Position numbers and translations under genes: made by a program. Below the pieces are notes generated by a model. That model was not told the DNA's origin. It did not search any database and saw only the letters and a program-made list of their open reading frames with translations. Positions 60,707 through 64,000 of a stretch of 64,000 nt of DNA are shown piece by piece. Origin of the DNA: DATLGB01 sp963724135 (GTDB taxonomy: Bacteria > Actinomycetota > Thermoleophilia > Solirubrobacterales > Solirubrobacteraceae); the NCBI GenBank assembly GCA_963724135.1, contig CAVRTA010000006.1, forward strand, positions 1,178,001-1,242,000. Reading direction: 5' to 3'. Each line of letters starts with the position of its first letter. The stretch's first letter is position 1.

Positions 60707-61671
60707 TGCTCGCCGCCTACTGCGCGCGCCTCGACGCGGAGGATCCGCTGGACAACCTCGAGGTCTCCGAGCGCCCGGAGCCCGCGCCGCCCGACGGCTG
60801 GGTGACCGTCGACGTCAGGGCGGCGTCCCTCAACCACCACGACCTCTGGTCGCTGCGCGGGGTCGGCCTTCCCGCGGACCGGCTGCCGATGATCCTGGGC
60901 ACCGACGCGGCTGGCACCGACCCGGACGGCAACGAGGTGGTCATCCACTCGGTCATCAGCTCCGGCGACTGGCGCGACGACGAGACGCTCGACCCCCGCC
61001 GCACGCTGCTGTCGGAGCTGCACCAGGGGACGCTCGCCGAGCGCGTCGCGGTCCCCCGCCGCAACCTCGTGCCAAAGCCGCCCGGCCTGAGCTGGGCCGA
61101 GGCGGCCTCGGTCGCGACGGCATGGCTGACGGCGTACCGGATGCTGTTCGTACGCGGCGCCTGCCGCCCCGGCGAGACCGTGCTCGTCCAGGGCGCCGGC
61201 GGCGGGCTCGCCACCGCGGCGATCCAGCTCGGCGCGGCCGCCGGCCTGCGCGTGTGGACGACCTCGCGCGACGAGGACAAGCGCGCCAGGGCGGTGGCAC
61301 TCGGAGCCGAGCAGGCGTTCGAGTCGGGCGCGCGGCTGCCAGAGCGCGTCGACGCCGTCATAGAGTCGGTCGGTAGGGCGACCTGGGAGCACTCGCTCAA
61401 GTCGCTGCGCCCAGGCGGCCGGCTCGTCGTGACCGGCTCGACCTCGGGGCACGAGGCCGTCAGCGACCTGCGCCGGATCTTCTTCCTCCAGCTCAACGTG
61501 ATCGGCTCGACGATGGGCACCCGGGACGAGCTCGACGACATGCTCACCTTCATGGCCGCCAGGGGCGTCAAACCCACCATCGACCGCACGGTCGCGCTCG
61601 CCGACGTACGGGCGGGCCTGGCGGCGATGGCCGAAGGGGAGCTGTTCGGCAAGATCGTGGTCGAGCCGTAA
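60706..61671 (+). CDS. zinc-less MDR quinone oxidoreductase / alcohol dehydrogenase-like
   Basis: 321 residues from GTG 60706. Medium-chain dehydrogenase fold: VRAASLNHHDLWSLRGVGLP, LGTDAAGTDPDGNEVVIHSV, and the cofactor site GETVLVQGAGGGLATAAIQLGAAAGLRV. It lacks the GHE-type and four-Cys zinc sites, so it is a QOR-like reductase using NADPH. It overlaps the small upstream gene by a single base. Substrate unknown. Confidence 0.92.
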   Translation: MLAAYCARLDAEDPLDNLEVSERPEPAPPDGWVTVDVRAASLNHHDLWSLRGVGLPADRLPMILGTDAAGTDPDGNEVVIHSVISSGDWRDDETLDPRRTLLSELHQGTLAERVAVPRRNLVPKPPGLSWAEAASVATAWLTAYRMLFVRGACRPGETVLVQGAGGGLATAAIQLGAAAGLRVWTTSRDEDKRARAVALGAEQAFESGARLPERVDAVIESVGRATWEHSLKSLRPGGRLVVTGSTSGHEAVSDLRRIFFLQLNVIGSTMGTRDELDDMLTFMAARGVKPTIDRTVALADVRAGLAAMAEGELFGKIVVEP

Positions 61672-61729
61672 GGCCCGGACAGTCGTCCATTACCTAACGA
61701 CGCCGCGTCAGCGTGCCGATGTCCCTCAG

Positions 61730-64000
61730 GTGGGAACGGCTGGGCCAGCCCAAACGCGGAGGGCAGCGGCGTTCGGCGCGGCGGGCGTCGCGCTGCTGGT
61801 CGTCTACTACCTGGTCGACGGCTCGGCGCAGAACTGGGTCTACGACGCCTTCGGCGCCGCCTGCGCCGGCGCGCTGGCGTACCGCGCACGCTGCTCCCCC
61901 AGTGGCCAGAGGGCACCCTGGGTGCTGGCGGCGTCGGGCGTTGCGCTGTGGACTGCCGGCGACGCCCTCTCCGGGCTCTTCAGCTACGGCGAGACCGGGC
62001 TCGCCAGCCTGCTCACGGCGGCCGACGTGCTGTACCTGCTCGGCTATCCCGTCCTCGCCGCCGCGATCCTCCAGGGCCATCGCGTTCGCGGCGGCACGGG
62101 CGACCGCGGCGTCGCGCTCGACGGCGTCGTCCTCCTGCTGGCCGCCGCCCTGCCCATGTACGAGTTCTGGGTCCGCCCTGCGCTCCAGACGCCCGACGCC
62201 GGCACGCTCGCGATCGCCGTCTCGATGGCCTACCCGGTCATGGACATGCTGCTGCTCGCGGCGGCGATCCGGCTCGCGGTCGGCACGCGTGGCCTCAACG
62301 CCGCCGGCCTGCTGCTCGGCGCCGGCCTGATCGGCAACGTGATCGCCGACGCCGTATACAACGTCGCGATCATCAACGGCGGCTTCAGCGAGCCGAACCC
62401 GGTCGACGCCGGCTGGCTGCTCGGCTACGTCGCCTGGGGCGCCGCCGCGCTGCTGCCCTCCTCCGCGGCGCTCACCCAGCCCGGGTCGCGACCGGCCGCA
62501 ACCCAGCGGCGGCGGGCGGCCATGCTGATGCTGCTCGTCGCCTCGCCGCTCTCGGTCGTCGCGGCGGCGTACCGCGAGGCGCGCGAACTCAACGAGGTCG
62601 CGGTCATCGGCACCGTGCTGCTCATCTCGATCGTTGTCTCCCTGCGGCTGCGTGCGCAGACGCCCTCGGAGCGCCGCGGCAGCGCCTTCCTGTATGCCGG
62701 CGCGATCGTGGTCGTGGGGCTGGCGATGGTCATCACGCATCTGCAGGGGATGAGCCACGAGCGTTTCACCTCGGTCCTCGACCACAGTCCCGAGGAGGTT
62801 CAGCGCAGTGCGCTGAGCACCGCGGCCGCGGAGCGCACCCTCACGGTCGTGCTGCTGATCGGCGGTGGCCTGCTGCTGATGTGGCTGGCGCGGCGCTTCG
62901 GCGCCTCGCGACGCGAGATCGAGCGCTCCGAGGAGCGCAGCCGCGCCCTGCGTGACTCCGAGCGGCGCATGAGCGCGCTCGTGGCGGGATCGGCCGACAT
63001 CCTCACGCTCGTCGACGCCGAGATGCGCGTGCTCGCACACCCGGAGACCGTCGAGCGCGTGCTCGGCATCGACGGGATCCTCGGCCAGCGGCTCGATGAG
63101 TTCCTCGACGACACCGACGCGAGCCGCACCCGCGCGCTGCTGGCGCGGCTGGGACCTGGCGACGCCGACACGATCGACTGGAGCCTGCGCCGGTCCGACG
63201 GATCCCACCTGACGGCGGAGGCGCGCGTCGCCAACCACCGCGACGACCCTTTGCTGGGCGGCTTCGTCCTCAACGTGCGCGACGTGACCGCGCGCGCCGA
63301 CCTCGAGCGCGAGCTCGAGTACCGCGCCTACCACGACCACCTGACCGGCGTGGCCAACCGCGCGCGGCTCGAGGACCGGCTGCGGCACGCGCTCGCCCGC
63401 TCCGCGCGCACCCTCGGCATGCACGCGATCGTCGTCATCGATCTCGACGACTTCAAGTCGGTCAACGACACCTTCGGCCACGCCGCGGGCGACGCGCTGC
63501 TGATCGAGGCCGGCCAGCGGCTGAAGGCGTGCCTGCGCGGCAACGACACGCTGGCGCGCCTGGGCGGCGACGAGTTCGCGATCCTGGTGGAGGACGTCCC
63601 GTCGCTCGAGGAGGCGCTCGACGCCGCCCGGCGGTTGCTCGAGGCGCTGCGGGCGCCGTTCGACGTCGCCGGGCGCGCGCTGGTGGTGAGCGGCTGTGCC
63701 GGAATGGCGGTCACCGACGGCGGCCTCGTCGGCACGCCCGAGGAGGCCGCGGCGCGCGAGCTGCGCAACGCGGACCTGGCGATGCACGAGGCCAAGCGCG
63801 TCGGCGAGGGCAGCGTGGAGCTGTTCGCGCCGGAGATGCACGAGGCCGTGGCGAGCCGCGTCGAGCTGCTGACGGCGATCAAGAAGGGCATCGAGCGCGA
63901 GCAGTTCGTCGTCCACTATCAGCCGATCGTGGAGCTTGCCGACCGGGGCACCGTCGGCTACGAGGCGCTCGTGCGCTGGCGCCACCCGCAGCGCGGGCTG
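61730..64000 (+). CDS. membrane GGDEF-EAL signalling protein (3' end beyond window)
   Basis: At least 757 residues from GTG 61730, open to the right edge. The N-terminal ~9-helix membrane domain includes AFGAAGVALLVVYYLVDGSA, DGVVLLLAAALPMYEFWVRP and LSVVAAAYREARELNE. A PAS-like domain follows (MSALVAGSADILTLVDAEMRVLAHPETVERVLGIDG). The diguanylate cyclase domain (DHLTGVANRARLEDRL, RLGGDEFAILVEDV) has an intact GGDEF. The EAL domain begins FVVHYQPIVELADRGTVGYEALVRWRHPQ, with its EAL. It should both make and break c-di-GMP or serve as a sensor. Confidence 0.95.
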   Translation, partial: MGTAGPAQTRRAAAFGAAGVALLVVYYLVDGSAQNWVYDAFGAACAGALAYRARCSPSGQRAPWVLAASGVALWTAGDALSGLFSYGETGLASLLTAADVLYLLGYPVLAAAILQGHRVRGGTGDRGVALDGVVLLLAAALPMYEFWVRPALQTPDAGTLAIAVSMAYPVMDMLLLAAAIRLAVGTRGLNAAGLLLGAGLIGNVIADAVYNVAIINGGFSEPNPVDAGWLLGYVAWGAAALLPSSAALTQPGSRPAATQRRRAAMLMLLVASPLSVVAAAYREARELNEVAVIGTVLLISIVVSLRLRAQTPSERRGSAFLYAGAIVVVGLAMVITHLQGMSHERFTSVLDHSPEEVQRSALSTAAAERTLTVVLLIGGGLLLMWLARRFGASRREIERSEERSRALRDSERRMSALVAGSADILTLVDAEMRVLAHPETVERVLGIDGILGQRLDEFLDDTDASRTRALLARLGPGDADTIDWSLRRSDGSHLTAEARVANHRDDPLLGGFVLNVRDVTARADLERELEYRAYHDHLTGVANRARLEDRLRHALARSARTLGMHAIVVIDLDDFKSVNDTFGHAAGDALLIEAGQRLKACLRGNDTLARLGGDEFAILVEDVPSLEEALDAARRLLEALRAPFDVAGRALVVSGCAGMAVTDGGLVGTPEEAAARELRNADLAMHEAKRVGEGSVELFAPEMHEAVASRVELLTAIKKGIEREQFVVHYQPIVELADRGTVGYEALVRWRHPQRGL

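Overview
This is a very high-GC, gene-dense bacterial chromosome segment with about 64 protein-coding genes on both strands, many GTG/TTG starts and 1-8 bp stop/start overlaps. The gene content points to an actinobacterium. The best guess is Thermoleophilia/Solirubrobacterales: a PafB-PafC fusion, a wax ester synthase/DGAT, PucR and CsbD proteins, a Nei-type glycosylase, family 5 uracil-DNA glycosylase, groESL under double CIRCE, and large secreted proteins with Pro/Thr linkers and basic beta-rich tails. No 16S rRNA is present, so the placement is inference. No rRNA, tRNA, CRISPR array, prophage or transposase gene was found.

Layout. 1-6.5 kb: end of an M20 amidohydrolase, NUDIX hydrolase, fatty acid hydroxylase-like protein, frameshifted pabB-pabC fusion, FAD oxidase, and a CsbD / coiled-coil / ABC1-pseudokinase / CsbD group. 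6.7-15.3 kb: TetR regulator, large LCAT-like secreted lipase, typA, an ECF sigma factor with its membrane partner, RNase D. 15.3-23.7 kb: WES/DGAT, L,D-transpeptidase, alpha/beta hydrolase, GNAT, HD protein, HisKA-only protein, PafBC, flavin oxidoreductase-like protein, orphan receiver, secreted protein. 23.8-33.4 kb: sensor kinase, rmlA, penicillin acylase, delta-9 desaturase divergent from a PucR regulator, rmlD-rmlB, amidinohydrolase. 33.4-42.4 kb: lipoprotein and membrane proteins, a TetR/membrane/UDG operon, a Crp-like regulator, lhr. 42.4-45.6 kb: a delta-60 repeat protein framed by two related foldback elements. 45.6-54.9 kb: nei-like glycosylase and GDPD, glycosyltransferase, sigma factor/DUF4349 pair, Crp/NUDIX/ASCH genes, groES-groEL. 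54.9-64 kb: GNAT/citrate synthase, amidase, SDR, ferredoxin, Mrp, quinone oxidoreductase, and a GGDEF-EAL protein running off the edge.

Two things stand out at sequence level. (1) At least seven conserved genes carry single-base frameshifts (about 14 breakpoints), most of them packed between 24.4 and 27.7 kb. Local assembly or sequencing error is likelier than decay. (2) Three kinds of short palindromic or foldback repeats occur. One kind lies in frame inside conserved proteins (pabB-pabC, lhr, an ECF sigma factor, the PucR C-terminus). A second has GTGAGTCG...CGACTCAC arms. A third consists of ~300-bp foldbacks with ~28-bp terminal inverted repeats, bounded by CTAG exactly at the TAG stop codons of lhr and the delta-60 gene. 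These look like non-autonomous mobile elements, and the CTAG boundaries recall IS630/mariner-type insertion. They are the most novel signal in the window.
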